A stretch of DNA of 64,000 nt, taken from the NCBI GenBank assembly GCA_028708845.1, contig JAQVXZ010000012.1, positions 1-64,000 of the forward strand, given 5' to 3'. Source of the stretch: Bacteroidales bacterium. GTDB lineage: Bacteria > Bacteroidota > Bacteroidia > Bacteroidales > P3. A program made the translations under genes and the position numbers. Shown here one piece after another: positions 7,771 through 16,879 of the stretch. Each line of letters opens with the position of its first letter. The stretch's first letter is position 1. The notes beneath the pieces were generated by a model. That model ran no database searches and had not been told where the DNA came from. It saw only the letters and a program-made list of their open reading frames with translations.

Positions 7771-8838
7771 TTATAGTAAATATCTTATTGGTAGTAAAAT
7801 CCACTCGAAGAACTTTTCAATGCCAGAACGTCTCTTCCAGCTTTCGTAATCAAAATCTCTGGAAAAGGCTAAGGTTGTTTCGAAATGGGTTCTTAAATCT
7901 TTCAATACGGATTTCTCTTCTCCAATTAGTGCAAGCTCGTATTGATATCTAAAACTCCTATAATCAAAATTTGAAGACCCTATTGAGAATACCTCATCAT
8001 CAATCATCAAACCTTTGGAATGGAGATTGCCAGGAATATATAAACGAATCTTTACTCCACCCTCATATAGCTCTCCCAAATACTTCCTCCTAACAATATC
8101 AACCAATCTTACATCAGAATGATAAGGCATAATCACTACTACATTAACTCCTCTTTTTGCAGCCTCACAAAGTTTCTTTCTGAGAACATGGCCAGGTAGA
8201 AAATATGGACTTTCAATAAAAATATCCTTTTTTGCCTTATCAATCATATTTTCATAGTACTTCTTAATTGTTTGTCTATAAGGATTCGGAACGTCTTGCA
8301 CCAAAACCCAAGAGTTATGGTATTGATTTCTCTTATAGCTTTTCTTTGTTAGTGTATATTTGTTGTAGCTACGAAAGCTCTCATTAAATGAATATCTAAA
8401 TAGCTTTGTGAGTTCTGTGTTCTCTATTTTAAGGTTTAGTTCTCTCCAGCTTAAGGAATAAGCAGTTAGGTTTGAAGAGCCAATATAGGTAATCTGGTTG
8501 TCAATTATAAGAATCTTCCTATGGTTTCGACAATGATTTTTTATAAAATAGGTTCTTGCTAAATTTAATTTCTTATATACCCTTAATTCTATCCCTGCCT
8601 CTATTAGTGGACTAAAAAAAGAATTGTCATAATCACTTCCCCAAGCATCAATCAGTACTTTTACTTTAAGACCTTGTCGAGCTTTAAGAATTAGGGCTAA
8701 ACGAAACTTTTCTCCAATTGAGCCAGTACCAAAACGAAATGTTTCTAATAGAATACATTTTTTAGCCGATTCAATGTTCTTAAGCATATCATTGAATAGG
8801 ACAAGGTTGTCATTATAAAGTTGATAGTTGTTTTCCAT
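7771..8838 (-). CDS. Cardiolipin synthase-like phospholipase D enzyme
   Basis: A 355-residue phospholipase-D superfamily protein with two HKD motifs: HRKILIID (His106, Lys108, Asp113), followed by GSSNLTAYS, and HSKGLMID (His273, Lys275, Asp280), followed by GSSNFDYRSF. The spacing and GSSN follow-ups match bacterial cardiolipin synthases, which join two phosphatidylglycerols (or PG and PE) at the inner membrane. The usual N-terminal membrane segments of ClsA are absent, so it resembles shorter ClsB/C-like forms. A C-terminal hydrophobic patch (FFEWILLPIRYLL) could anchor it. It appears to stand alone. Confidence 0.85.
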   Translation of the reverse strand: MENNYQLYNDNLVLFNDMLKNIESAKKCILLETFRFGTGSIGEKFRLALILKARQGLKVKVLIDAWGSDYDNSFFSPLIEAGIELRVYKKLNLARTYFIKNHCRNHRKILIIDNQITYIGSSNLTAYSLSWRELNLKIENTELTKLFRYSFNESFRSYNKYTLTKKSYKRNQYHNSWVLVQDVPNPYRQTIKKYYENMIDKAKKDIFIESPYFLPGHVLRKKLCEAAKRGVNVVVIMPYHSDVRLVDIVRRKYLGELYEGGVKIRLYIPGNLHSKGLMIDDEVFSIGSSNFDYRSFRYQYELALIGEEKSVLKDLRTHFETTLAFSRDFDYESWKRRSGIEKFFEWILLPIRYLL

Positions 8839-9138
8839 AAAAACTCATAACTAGTTCACAAGGGATGAAATTATACAATTGTTATTTATTAGTTTGCTTT
8901 CTTTTCTTAGTTTCACTGAATAATAGAAAGAAAACCTCAGCAAATATAAGCATATTTTCCTCTCATAGACTTTTTTAGAATCTCTTTTTGATAAATAACA
9001 GAAATATATGAACGGATATAATAAAAAAGTGAATTATCTAACCTTGTGTAACTCTGTGTAAACATAAGGTTTATGCAATATTCTCTAAATAAAATGAATA
9101 AAAGTCTCTTGTAAATTTTGTAATTCTAAAAATAATTG
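8839..9138. other. Intergenic, no gene seen
   Basis: AT-rich spacer between the divergent phospholipase gene and the tRNA cluster. It includes CTTGTGTAACTCTGTGTAAA at about 9041-9060, a phrase common in Bacteroidota intergenic DNA. I see no gene or clear array. Confidence 0.5.
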
Positions 9139-9146
9139 TAATTTTG
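9139..9146 (+). promoter_or_regulatory. -7 promoter box TAATTTTG upstream of tRNA-Ser
   Basis: Matches TAnnTTTG and lies 24 bases before the tRNA-Ser 5' end, a plausible start point for the tRNA cluster. Confidence 0.5.
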
Positions 9147-9169
9147 CACCACCAATTCTGAAATGAATT

Positions 9170-9257
<88 letters not shown>

Positions 9258-9279
9258 AGACAGAATTGAAAGGACATTT

Positions 9280-9354
9280 CGGGGTGTAGCGTAGTCCGGT
9301 TATCGCGCCAGTTTTGGGAACTGGAGGTCGCAGGTTCGATTCCTGCCACCCCGA
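9280..9354 (+). tRNA. tRNA-Pro (TGG)
   Basis: A 75-nt tRNA. The acceptor stem CGGGGTG pairs with CACCCCG, discriminator A. Anticodon stem CCAGT/ACTGG encloses the loop TTTGGGA with anticodon TGG (9315-9317). The T-arm GGTTCGATTCC is normal. CCA is not encoded. Confidence 0.95.
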
Positions 9355-9361
9355 CAAGAAA

Positions 9362-9390
9362 GGGAATCAGTCAATAGATTCCTTTTTTTA
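9362..9390 (+). terminator. Intrinsic terminator after tRNA-Pro
   Basis: The stem GGAATC/GATTCC with a ~9-base loop is followed by TTTTTTT. It lies between tRNA-Pro and tRNA-Arg, so the latter may have its own promoter or depend on read-through. Confidence 0.65.
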
Positions 9391-9399
9391 TCAAGGGAT

Positions 9400-9473
9400 G
9401 GTTCAGTAGCTCAGCTGGATAGAGCAACTGCCTTCTAAGCAGTAGGTCGTGGGTTCGAATCCCGCCTGAATCA
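9400..9473 (+). tRNA. tRNA-Arg (TCT)
   Basis: A 74-nt tRNA. The acceptor stem GGTTCAG pairs with CTGAATC (one G-T wobble), discriminator A. Anticodon stem ACTGC/GCAGT encloses the loop CTTCTAA with anticodon TCT, which reads AGA/AGG arginine codons. AGA is the natural major arginine codon in such AT-rich DNA. Confidence 0.95.
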
Positions 9474-9477
9474 CTTC

Positions 9478-9512
9478 AAAGCTAACTAATTAATATTATG
9501 TTAGCTTTTTTT
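9478..9512 (+). terminator. Intrinsic terminator of the tRNA cluster
   Basis: The stem AAAGCTAAC/GTTAGCTTT with an AT loop is followed by a run of T. It ends the tRNA-Arg transcript. Confidence 0.75.
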
Positions 9513-9720
9513 ATGCTTTATAAATTAATTGTTATTTCATTTCACTATTAACTTATATGTATTAAAAACGAATACAAAGCTTGCAAAAATTTAAAAGATG
9601 TTGTATATTAGTAAATTATTATATCAGGTTTTATAAGTCCTGATTAATTTTTTTATTGCATATAGTTATTAAGAAAATTGTGAGGTAATAAAAAAATGAA
9701 TCATTTAAAAGGAATTCATC

Positions 9721-12015
9721 ATGTTAAATATAAATAAATCCTCAGTTTTTATAATAATATTTGTATTGCTATTCCCCTTATATGGCTTCTCAAAAAGTCA
9801 AGAAAAAAGAAATGTTCTTTACGTTAGTTCTTTTACTAATAATAATTCTTGGTCAATAAATTGCAAAGAAGCAATGATGAAAAAGTTTAAAAAAGAGGGT
9901 TATACAATCTATCTTAAAGAAATATATCTAGACGAGAAAAGGAATTCAGAAGAGAAAAGAATTGAAATAATAAAGAATTATTTTTCCAAAAACAAAGAGC
10001 ATATAGATGTAATTGTAGCTTTTGACTATGGTGCAACAAACCTCTTTTTAACTTATACAGATTCCATTATTAGTAAAATCCCAATTGTTTTTGTTTCCGA
10101 ACTCGAAACAGGAAGAACGGTTGATTTTAAAAATATAACTGGAGTAACAAGTGATTATTGTATTGGGAGGGTTTATAAAACTGGTCTTAAAATATTCCCT
10201 AATACTAGAAAGGTATATGTTTGGGCTGACAAGTCTCCTACTGGAGAGTTTTTTATGAAACGAGCTAAGCAAACACTTAGTGCTTATGAAAATGAGGGAA
10301 TTGAGATTGAATATGGCGTAGACGCAAAAAATAAAGAAGAATTATTAACCAAATTTAGAAAAGTGGAGCCTTATTCATTTATTATTTTTGGTACTTGGCA
10401 AGTTGATGATAACGGAAAACTCTATATATCTAACGATCTATATCCTGAAATTATTAAATCAACAAATGTTCCTATTTTTACTGTATTTGATGGATTTGTT
10501 GGATCAGGATTCGTTGGCGGTTTTGTACAAGTTGCAAAAAATAATGGAGAAGCTGCTGCTTTAAAATCAGTGAGGATTTTTAATGGAGAAATTCCTGAGA
10601 AAATTTCAATTGAAAATATTCCACCTATACCTTTATATGATTATGCTGAAATTGTTGCAAGAAAAGGAGTGTTTGCAGCTCTTCCTGAAAACACAGTAGC
10701 AATAAATATTGGAAAGGCATTTTTTAATAATCATAAGATATTAGTCACTTTGGTTTCGGCAATAATTATTTTCATTATAAGCATTTTGATTCTAAGATAT
10801 AATAACATCATTTTAAATAAAAAAATCAAATCTAAGGAAGAGCATGAAAAAGATTTGCAACTTAATATTAAGTTATTATCATCTGGAATGCCTTCTGTTC
10901 AAATCCTGAGTTGGGAATATAATGAAAGAACAAATAAATATAAAATAGGACGAAGCCTTACCAATCAAGACAAAGGTATAAGTCAGGAAGTAGATCCTGA
11001 ATATCTATTGAATAATATTATTCCTGAACAAAGGGAGGAAGCAATTGAGTTTTTCCATAGCTTATTAAAATCAGAAGATGGATCAGAGTACGTAAAAGAA
11101 TATTTGACGAAATTTGATGAAAATGAAAATTATTCTTGGTGGGAAATACGTATTTTTGTTGAATTATTAGAGGACAAAAAAGGTAAGTATAGAAAAATAA
11201 GAGGTATTAATTTCAATATAGACAAGCATAAAAACATCGAACAAAGACTGAATGAAGCTCTTAAAAAATCTATTCAGAGTGATATTCTTAAATCACGATT
11301 CATTGCAAACATAAGCCACGAAATAAGAACTCCTTTAAATGCAATTTTAGGATTTACTGAGCTTGTTATCGATTCTGAAGATAGGGAAGAACAATTGGAA
11401 TATAGAAAAATAATTAGAGAGAATAATGAGAATCTCTTAAATCTTGTTGAAGATATTATTGAACTTTCAGAAATTGAATCTGGTTTTATTGAATTTAAAA
11501 GGATTAAATTTGACTTAAAACAGTTCTTTGAGGAATTTGAAGGCCTATTTAAATATAAAATTAAGAACGGTGTTGATTTAATTGTAGATAGTCCACATAA
11601 GAGTTGTGTAGTATTTATGGATAAGCAAAGGCTTACTCAAATTCTAAAAGAGATTGTGGAAAATTCAATTAAATTTACTAATAGTGGACATATTAAGTTT
11701 GGATACGAAATCATAGGTAAGGATAAGATTAAGTTCTATATCGAAGATACAGGAATTGGTGTCAAAGAAAAAAATATTTCAAGAGTCTTTGATAGATTTG
11801 AGAAGTTTGATTCATTTGAGCATGGTCCAGGATTAGGACTTGCGATAATTAAAGCCTTACTTGACAATCTTGGGGCGGATTATTCATTCGATTCTAAAGA
11901 AGGTGTTGGAACAAAGTTTTGGGCTATATTATCTTCTGAATTAATTCTTGTGGATGATAACAATATTAAGGAAACAAATGTTGAAATCGATAATTACATT
12001 TCTAAGATACAATAA
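9721..12015 (+). CDS. Sensor histidine kinase with periplasmic ABC-substrate-binding-type sensor
   Basis: A 764-residue membrane sensor. A signal peptide or first membrane segment (residues 1-24) is followed by a ~300-residue extracytoplasmic domain of the ABC-substrate-binding type (NVLYVSSFTNNNSW ... IPIVFVSE ... GVTSDYCIGR ... PIFTVFDGFVGSGFVGGF). A membrane helix lies at about 340-360, then a PAS-like stretch, and a HisKA domain with phosphoacceptor His533 in NISHEIRTPLNAILGF. The HATPase domain follows (N-box IVENSIKF, DTGIGV, GPGLGLAI). No receiver domain is attached and no response regulator gene is adjacent, so its partner lies elsewhere. By analogy it senses a small periplasmic ligand; which one is unknown. 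Confidence 0.85.
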   Translation: MLNINKSSVFIIIFVLLFPLYGFSKSQEKRNVLYVSSFTNNNSWSINCKEAMMKKFKKEGYTIYLKEIYLDEKRNSEEKRIEIIKNYFSKNKEHIDVIVAFDYGATNLFLTYTDSIISKIPIVFVSELETGRTVDFKNITGVTSDYCIGRVYKTGLKIFPNTRKVYVWADKSPTGEFFMKRAKQTLSAYENEGIEIEYGVDAKNKEELLTKFRKVEPYSFIIFGTWQVDDNGKLYISNDLYPEIIKSTNVPIFTVFDGFVGSGFVGGFVQVAKNNGEAAALKSVRIFNGEIPEKISIENIPPIPLYDYAEIVARKGVFAALPENTVAINIGKAFFNNHKILVTLVSAIIIFIISILILRYNNIILNKKIKSKEEHEKDLQLNIKLLSSGMPSVQILSWEYNERTNKYKIGRSLTNQDKGISQEVDPEYLLNNIIPEQREEAIEFFHSLLKSEDGSEYVKEYLTKFDENENYSWWEIRIFVELLEDKKGKYRKIRGINFNIDKHKNIEQRLNEALKKSIQSDILKSRFIANISHEIRTPLNAILGFTELVIDSEDREEQLEYRKIIRENNENLLNLVEDIIELSEIESGFIEFKRIKFDLKQFFEEFEGLFKYKIKNGVDLIVDSPHKSCVVFMDKQRLTQILKEIVENSIKFTNSGHIKFGYEIIGKDKIKFYIEDTGIGVKEKNISRVFDRFEKFDSFEHGPGLGLAIIKALLDNLGADYSFDSKEGVGTKFWAILSSELILVDDNNIKETNVEIDNYISKIQ

Positions 12016-12040
12016 TTATGAAAGGCTTAAATAACTCTGC

Positions 12041-12110
12041 GTATTAATTTTCTATCTCTTTGATTCAAAAAATTCTTTCTTTGTTTCAGTTTTTTCTTTC
12101 TTTGTTTCAG
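12041..12110 (-). repeat. 21-bp-period array (AAACAAAGAAAGAA type), 3 units
   Basis: Read on the minus strand, units CTGAAACAAAGAAAGAA repeat with a marker base at 12062, 12083 and 12104, exactly 21 bp apart. It lies between two convergent genes and overlaps the last codons of the FemAB/GNAT-like gene. The same unit type occurs at 43831-43915 and 50451-50530. Confidence 0.65.
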
Positions 12111-12976
12111 TAAATCCTTTTATGGATTGCTTCTCCTAATATTATTGTTATATGATAGGGAAGGCATTTCCAAAGGCTAAAGAACCATTTATTGTTTCTT
12201 ATGGATTTTGTTTTATGAGAAAAACTCCAATAAAGAGGTATTTCATGTGCTTTGAAATGTTTTTTGAACATATATACTGAGCTACCTTTTGTGCTTCTGC
12301 CAAATGAATATATGCTTGCATTATTTGCTTTTGAATATTCTATCATTGAATTATGAAGGGCGTATGAAGTATATAAATGCATATAGTCTGAAAGAGAAGC
12401 AAATAGAATGTTTTCGTAGTATGTATCACTTATTTTTTGCAAGGATGCTGAACCGATTGGCTGATTGTCTTTATAAGCAACAAATAATAAGGTTTTGTTA
12501 TTATTAATGCTCTTTCTTATATGAGATTTTGACCTTGGAGGAACACCTATTTGGTGCATCCTTTTGGTATAAACTAAGTAGAAATCGTTTATTAGCTCTT
12601 CTGATTTTCCGTTTACGACTTCTAACTTATGTTCTTTTGATTTTCTTGTCTTCCTTCTTATATTTGATGTGTAGTTATATCCGTCCTGAAGATTAATCTC
12701 AAAATTTACTTTATCGTTATAAGAATGTTTTGAATAGGGTTTAATATCTCTTATCTCCCATTTCTTTGGAAAGATAAGGGAGTCAAATATTTTAGGCTTA
12801 GTTTCAATTATGCCTTGTGAAAGATAGGGTAGTGAGATGTATTTAATACCACATTTCACCATTAGGATTGCAACTTCTTGGTTATTATTTAAACTAAAAG
12901 GAAAGCGATAAACCTTCCTTTTAGTTGTTTTCTCAAAGTTTTCAATAAACTCTGATGCATCCTCAAGCTCAATCAT
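12107..12976 (-). CDS. FemAB/GNAT-like acyltransferase
   Basis: A 289-residue cytoplasmic protein resembling FemAB-type and Acetyltransf_6 GNAT proteins: the basic segment NIRRKTRKSKEHKLEV, the central FYLVYTKRMHQIGVPP, then NKTLLFVAYKDNQPIGSASL, a strand/turn typical of the GNAT acyl-CoA site. It ends with SFGRSTKGSSVYMFKKHF, similar to FemAB-related polysaccharide-locus enzymes. It starts 6 bases after the stop of the wbpB-like gene, and the three genes here probably form one operon. Context suggests acylation or aminoacylation of a surface sugar or peptide. The substrate cannot be told from sequence. Confidence 0.65.
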   Translation of the reverse strand: MIELEDASEFIENFEKTTKRKVYRFPFSLNNNQEVAILMVKCGIKYISLPYLSQGIIETKPKIFDSLIFPKKWEIRDIKPYSKHSYNDKVNFEINLQDGYNYTSNIRRKTRKSKEHKLEVVNGKSEELINDFYLVYTKRMHQIGVPPRSKSHIRKSINNNKTLLFVAYKDNQPIGSASLQKISDTYYENILFASLSDYMHLYTSYALHNSMIEYSKANNASIYSFGRSTKGSSVYMFKKHFKAHEIPLYWSFSHKTKSIRNNKWFFSLWKCLPYHITIILGEAIHKRIY

Positions 12977-12982
12977 TAGTTT

Positions 12983-13948
12983 TTAGATCTTGAATGGGTG
13001 TTTTACAAGAGAAAGTTTGCAAAGTGGGTGGTAGTCTCCGATAAGTCCAATTGCTTGTGAATTTCTTATGCCGTGAACAATTTCAATGCAAGTCCTTGAA
13101 TCCTCAAGTCCAAATCCATTTCCTTCAAGTATTTTCTTATAACTATCGGTATGGAGTTCCGTAAAGCCTTCAGAAAATTCTATTTCAGAACCCTCCATTT
13201 CAATCTTCCTATATGTTCTCTTCCCTGCTAGGACGGCTTCTTGTGGAAGTGTATCAGGATTAATGCTAAGGAAATACCTTACCCTTGCTCTCTTGAATCT
13301 TAAATAGCCTCCAACTCTGTCGTGCCCTGATATATGAACTATGTTTTCTTCAACTTCTCCAAATATCCAAGATAACATATCGTAGAAATGTATCCCAATA
13401 TTTGTTGCAACGCCACCTGATTTTTCCATAAAGCCTTTCCATGATGCATAATACCAAGTTCCTCTTGAAGTTATATAAGTTAAATCAACATCATATATCT
13501 TGTCTTTTGGTCCTTCTTCTATTTGTTTTTTCCAATCAATAATGGCTTTATGAAGTCTTAGTTGGAGAATTGTATTAACCTTCTTCCCTGTTTCTTTTTC
13601 CATAACAGAAAGTGCATCAATGTTCCAAGGATTTAGAACAAGTGGCTTTTCACAAATCACATCTGCTCCTGCACGAAGTCCAAATCTTATATGGCTATCG
13701 TGAAGGTAGTTTGGAGTACATACAGTAACATAATCCAATTTTCTTTCTGTGTGTTTGATTTTCTCAACATATCTATCAAAACGTTCAAATTCTGTGTAGA
13801 AAGAACAATTTGGGAAATAACTATCCATTATTCCCACTGTGTCAGACTTGTCAAGGGCAACTATTAGGTCATTATTTGTGTCTTTAATGGCTCTTAGATG
13901 TCGTGGTGCAATATATCCTGCAACCCCAATTATACCAAAGTTTTTCAT
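12983..13948 (-). CDS. wbpB: Gfo/Idh/MocA oxidoreductase, WbpB-like
   Basis: A 321-residue NAD-dependent sugar oxidoreductase. The Rossmann start FGIIGVAGYIAPRHLRAI is typical of WbpB/WlbA, with VTVCTPNYLHDSHI near residue 95 and the catalytic EKPLVLNPW near 118. Length matches the family. WbpB oxidises UDP-N-acetylglucosaminuronate at C3 as the first step toward UDP-2,3-diacetamido uronic acids. The next gene encodes the matching WbpD-like acetyltransferase (gap 4 bases), which strongly supports this function over other members of this large family. No aminotransferase (WbpE) is visible nearby. Confidence 0.85.
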   Translation of the reverse strand: MKNFGIIGVAGYIAPRHLRAIKDTNNDLIVALDKSDTVGIMDSYFPNCSFYTEFERFDRYVEKIKHTERKLDYVTVCTPNYLHDSHIRFGLRAGADVICEKPLVLNPWNIDALSVMEKETGKKVNTILQLRLHKAIIDWKKQIEEGPKDKIYDVDLTYITSRGTWYYASWKGFMEKSGGVATNIGIHFYDMLSWIFGEVEENIVHISGHDRVGGYLRFKRARVRYFLSINPDTLPQEAVLAGKRTYRKIEMEGSEIEFSEGFTELHTDSYKKILEGNGFGLEDSRTCIEIVHGIRNSQAIGLIGDYHPLCKLSLVKHPFKI

Positions 13949-13952
13949 ATTA

Positions 13953-14525
13953 TTATTTTATTCTAGTAACTTTTTCGTTTTCTAATTTATACTGATGATT
14001 TGATTCTGGACAAACAGCAATACCATTTTCATTAAACTCAAGTCTATGACCAAACTCACTCATAAAGCCTATTTGTTTTGCAGGGTTTCCAACAACAAGT
14101 GCGTAGTCTTGGACGGTTTTTGTGACAACTGATCCAGCACCAATAAAAGCAAACTTCCCGATATCGTGACCACAAACAATTGTTGCATTTGCTCCAATTG
14201 TAGCTCCACGACCAACTCTTGTTTTAGCGTACTGGTCTTTTCTGTTTACGGCAGAGCGAGGATTTATTACGTTTGTAAATACACATGAAGGGCCTAAGAA
14301 GACATCATCCTCACAAATAACACCTGTATAAAGTGATACATTATTCTGAACCTTTACATTATTACCAAGTCTAACCTCTGGTGAAACAACAACATTTTGT
14401 CCAATATTACATTTTTCTCCAAGAACTGCACCTATCATAATATGAGAGAAGTGCCAAATTTTTGTACCTATTCCAATGCTACAACCTTCGTCTATTATTG
14501 CGGTTGGGTGTGCGAAATATTCCAT
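13953..14525 (-). CDS. wbpD: WbpD-like hexapeptide-repeat N-acetyltransferase
   Basis: A 190-residue left-handed beta-helix acetyltransferase. The start YFAHPTAIIDEGCSIGIGTK, repeated [IV]G-x4 hexapeptides, CVFTNVINPRSAVNR, GANATIVCGHDIG and the end VVGNPAKQIGFMSEFG are characteristic of WbpD/WlbB. These enzymes acetylate the 3-amino group of UDP-2-acetamido-3-amino-2,3-dideoxyglucuronate. The C-terminal tail (GIAVCPESNHQYKL) is also usual in this family. It is the first gene of a leftward operon with wbpB and the FemAB/GNAT-like gene. Confidence 0.88.
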   Translation of the reverse strand: MEYFAHPTAIIDEGCSIGIGTKIWHFSHIMIGAVLGEKCNIGQNVVVSPEVRLGNNVKVQNNVSLYTGVICEDDVFLGPSCVFTNVINPRSAVNRKDQYAKTRVGRGATIGANATIVCGHDIGKFAFIGAGSVVTKTVQDYALVVGNPAKQIGFMSEFGHRLEFNENGIAVCPESNHQYKLENEKVTRIK

Positions 14526-14648
14526 ATCATTTATGTATTATATGCTGAAAAAACTTATTTGCTTGACTGCAAAGATAAAAATAAATTCAAATAGTTTTTA
14601 AGTCCTTTGAAATAATGCTTAACTTTGCAACTTAGATTTTGTAATAAA

Positions 14649-15080
14649 ATGAGAAACTGGACTAAAAATATAATAAAACTATCATTATACACTTACTTTT
14701 TATGTTGTTTATTTGTTATACCTAATAGCATAAATGCACAAACAAAAACTTCAAATAGTAAACCGAATATTGTTTTTGAGAAAACCTCACATGACTATGG
14801 CGTGATTTTTGCAGGAGACAATGGTGAAGCTATATTTAAGTTTAAGAATGAGGGTAAGAGTCCTTTGATAATTAATAATGTTGTTGCATCTTGTGGTTGC
14901 ACAAATCCAAAATGGTCTAAGGATCCAGTTATGCCTTCTCAAAGTGGCGAGATTAAGATTACATATAACACAAATATAATAGCAGATATTAAAAGAAGTA
15001 TCACTGTATCGACCAACGATCCTGAAAAACCTCGTATCGTTCTTATGCTTACAGGAAAGGTAATTAGAAAAGAAAATTAA
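14649..15080 (+). CDS. DUF1573 exported protein
   Basis: Signal-bearing (hydrophobic residues 8-30, ending INAQ) single-domain DUF1573 protein, an Ig-like ASH/MSP fold. Typical words are KTSHDYGVIFAGDNGEAIFK, NVVASCGCTNPKWSK and ITYNT, with the CGC motif near residue 80. I chose the ATG at 14649; the upstream in-frame TTG lies within a promoter-like TAACTTTG box (14620-14627). Another DUF1573 gene follows 21 bases later. The function of the family is not established; it is widespread in Bacteroidota and exported. Confidence 0.85.
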   Translation: MRNWTKNIIKLSLYTYFLCCLFVIPNSINAQTKTSNSKPNIVFEKTSHDYGVIFAGDNGEAIFKFKNEGKSPLIINNVVASCGCTNPKWSKDPVMPSQSGEIKITYNTNIIADIKRSITVSTNDPEKPRIVLMLTGKVIRKEN

Positions 15081-15101
15081 TAATTTAATACAAACAGTAA
15101 T

Positions 15102-15527
15102 ATGAAAAAATTAGTCTTATCATTACTCCTAGTTTTTGGAGTTACATTCGGAGCTTTCGCACAAAACAATAAATCAGCAGCTCCAGCAAGCAAACCATCA
15201 GGAACCCAAGCAGAAATAACGTTCGAGAAATTGGAACATGACTATGGTGATGTTCAAAGAAACGGAAATGGAGAAACAACATTTACATATAAAAACACAG
15301 GAAAAGCTCCATTAATTCTTTCAAATGTTCGTTCATCATGTGGATGTACTGTTCCTTCATGGCCTAGAGAACCATTAATGCCAGGACAAAGTGCAGGAAT
15401 TAGAGTAAAATACAATACTGCTAACCCAGGACCAATCAACAAATCTGTAACTGTTGAATCAAATGCAAGTAATAATAGAGTTGTTCTTAGAATCAAAGGA
15501 ACTGTTCTAAATTCCCCTACAAATTAA
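15102..15527 (+). CDS. DUF1573 exported protein
   Basis: A 141-residue protein with a clean signal peptide (MKKLVLSLLLVFGVTFGAFAQ), an A/S/P-rich linker, then a DUF1573 domain (KLEHDYGDVQRNGNGETTF, NVRSSCGCTVPSW, RVKYNT). It parallels the preceding gene closely in the core, so the pair is a tandem duplication. Both probably sit in the periplasm or outer envelope. Confidence 0.88.
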   Translation: MKKLVLSLLLVFGVTFGAFAQNNKSAAPASKPSGTQAEITFEKLEHDYGDVQRNGNGETTFTYKNTGKAPLILSNVRSSCGCTVPSWPREPLMPGQSAGIRVKYNTANPGPINKSVTVESNASNNRVVLRIKGTVLNSPTN

Positions 15528-15564
15528 TTAAGACAAATAAATAATAACAAAAAGAAAATTTATT

Positions 15565-16764
15565 ATGCCACAAATATCTAAAAAGGGTAAATCTTTACCT
15601 GCTTCAGCAATTAGAAAATTAGTACCTTATGCTGACGCAGCAAAAGAAAGAGGTATAAAGGTTCACCACTTAAATATTGGACAACCTGATATCCTAACTC
15701 CAAAAGGAGCTATTGAAGCAATGAAAAATGCTAATATGTCAATTGTTGAGTATACCAACTCAGCTGGAAACCTTTCTTATAGAAAGAAATTAGCTGGTTA
15801 CTACCAAAAACATCATATTGATATCACAGAACATGATATCATAGTTACAAATGGTGGTTCAGAGGCTCTACAATTTGCTTTTTCAGCTTGCTTAAACCCA
15901 GGTGAAGAAGTAATTATTCCAGAACCTTACTACACAAACTATAATTCATTTGCAATTCAATCAGATGCAGTTATCAAAACAATTCCATCTTATATTGAAG
16001 ATGGATTTGCACTTCCTCCTATTGAAGAATTTGAAAAAGCCATAACTCCTAAGACAAGAGCTATTATGGTTTGTAACCCAAATAACCCAACTGGATACCT
16101 TTATTCACAAGAAGAACTTAATGTTTTAGGTCAGTTAGCAAAGAAATATGACTTATATCTATTTGCTGATGAGGTTTACAGAGAGTTTTGCTATGATGGA
16201 GCAGAACATAATTCAGTAATGAACCTTAAAGGCTTAGAACAAAACGTGGTATTAGTTGACTCTGTCTCAAAACGCTATAGTGCTTGTGGAGCAAGAGTTG
16301 GTTGCATTATCTCTAAGAACAAAGAACTAATGGATGCAGCAATGCGTATGGCACAAGCAAGACTTTGTCCTCCATTCTTTGGACAGATATTCTCAGAAGC
16401 TGCAATTGACACTCCAGATTCTTATTTCACAGATGTACTTGCAGAATACGACAAACGCCGTCACGTGCTTGTTGAAGCAATAAATGCAATCCCAGGATGC
16501 TTCTGCCCAATGCCAAAAGGAGCTTTCTACACAATGATTCAAATGCCAATTGATGATAGTGATAAGTTCTGCCAATGGTTATTAGAAGACTTTAACCTAA
16601 ATGGTGAAACAGTAATGTTAGCACCAGCAACAGGATTCTATTCAGAGCCTGAAAAAGGAAGAACACAAGCTCGTATAACTTACTGCTTAAAGATAGAAGA
16701 TATTAAAGCAGCAGCTAAATGTCTTGAAGCAGCATTGAAAGTTTACCCAGGAAGAACAAAATAA
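15565..16764 (+). CDS. Class I/II aminotransferase (aspartate aminotransferase-like)
   Basis: A 399-residue PLP enzyme. Hallmarks are NIGQPDILTPKGA, VTNGGSEALQFAF (phosphate-binding region), MVCNPNNPTGYLYS, LFADEVYREF (Asp for the PLP nitrogen) and SVSKRYSACGARVG, which holds the Schiff-base lysine. The length and motifs fit the prokaryotic AspC/AspB subgroup, though substrate choice (aspartate, aromatic, kynurenine) cannot be fixed by eye. It follows the DUF1573 pair with 37 bases between and ends at a bidirectional terminator. Confidence 0.88.
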   Translation: MPQISKKGKSLPASAIRKLVPYADAAKERGIKVHHLNIGQPDILTPKGAIEAMKNANMSIVEYTNSAGNLSYRKKLAGYYQKHHIDITEHDIIVTNGGSEALQFAFSACLNPGEEVIIPEPYYTNYNSFAIQSDAVIKTIPSYIEDGFALPPIEEFEKAITPKTRAIMVCNPNNPTGYLYSQEELNVLGQLAKKYDLYLFADEVYREFCYDGAEHNSVMNLKGLEQNVVLVDSVSKRYSACGARVGCIISKNKELMDAAMRMAQARLCPPFFGQIFSEAAIDTPDSYFTDVLAEYDKRRHVLVEAINAIPGCFCPMPKGAFYTMIQMPIDDSDKFCQWLLEDFNLNGETVMLAPATGFYSEPEKGRTQARITYCLKIEDIKAAAKCLEAALKVYPGRTK

Positions 16765-16801
16765 GAGAAAGTAGATAAGAGATTATACTTTCTAATTAGT
16801 A

Positions 16802-16838
16802 AAAAATGCCATTCATTAATTTGAATGGCATTTTTTTG
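16802..16838. terminator. Bidirectional intrinsic terminator
   Basis: The stem TGCCATTCA/TGAATGGCA has A-rich sequence on the left and TTTTTTT on the right. It sits between the convergent aminotransferase and fhs genes and can serve both. Confidence 0.85.
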
Positions 16839-16879
16839 TTTAAGAATTTCTTATCTTAAAACTGTATCCTATTATCTTA

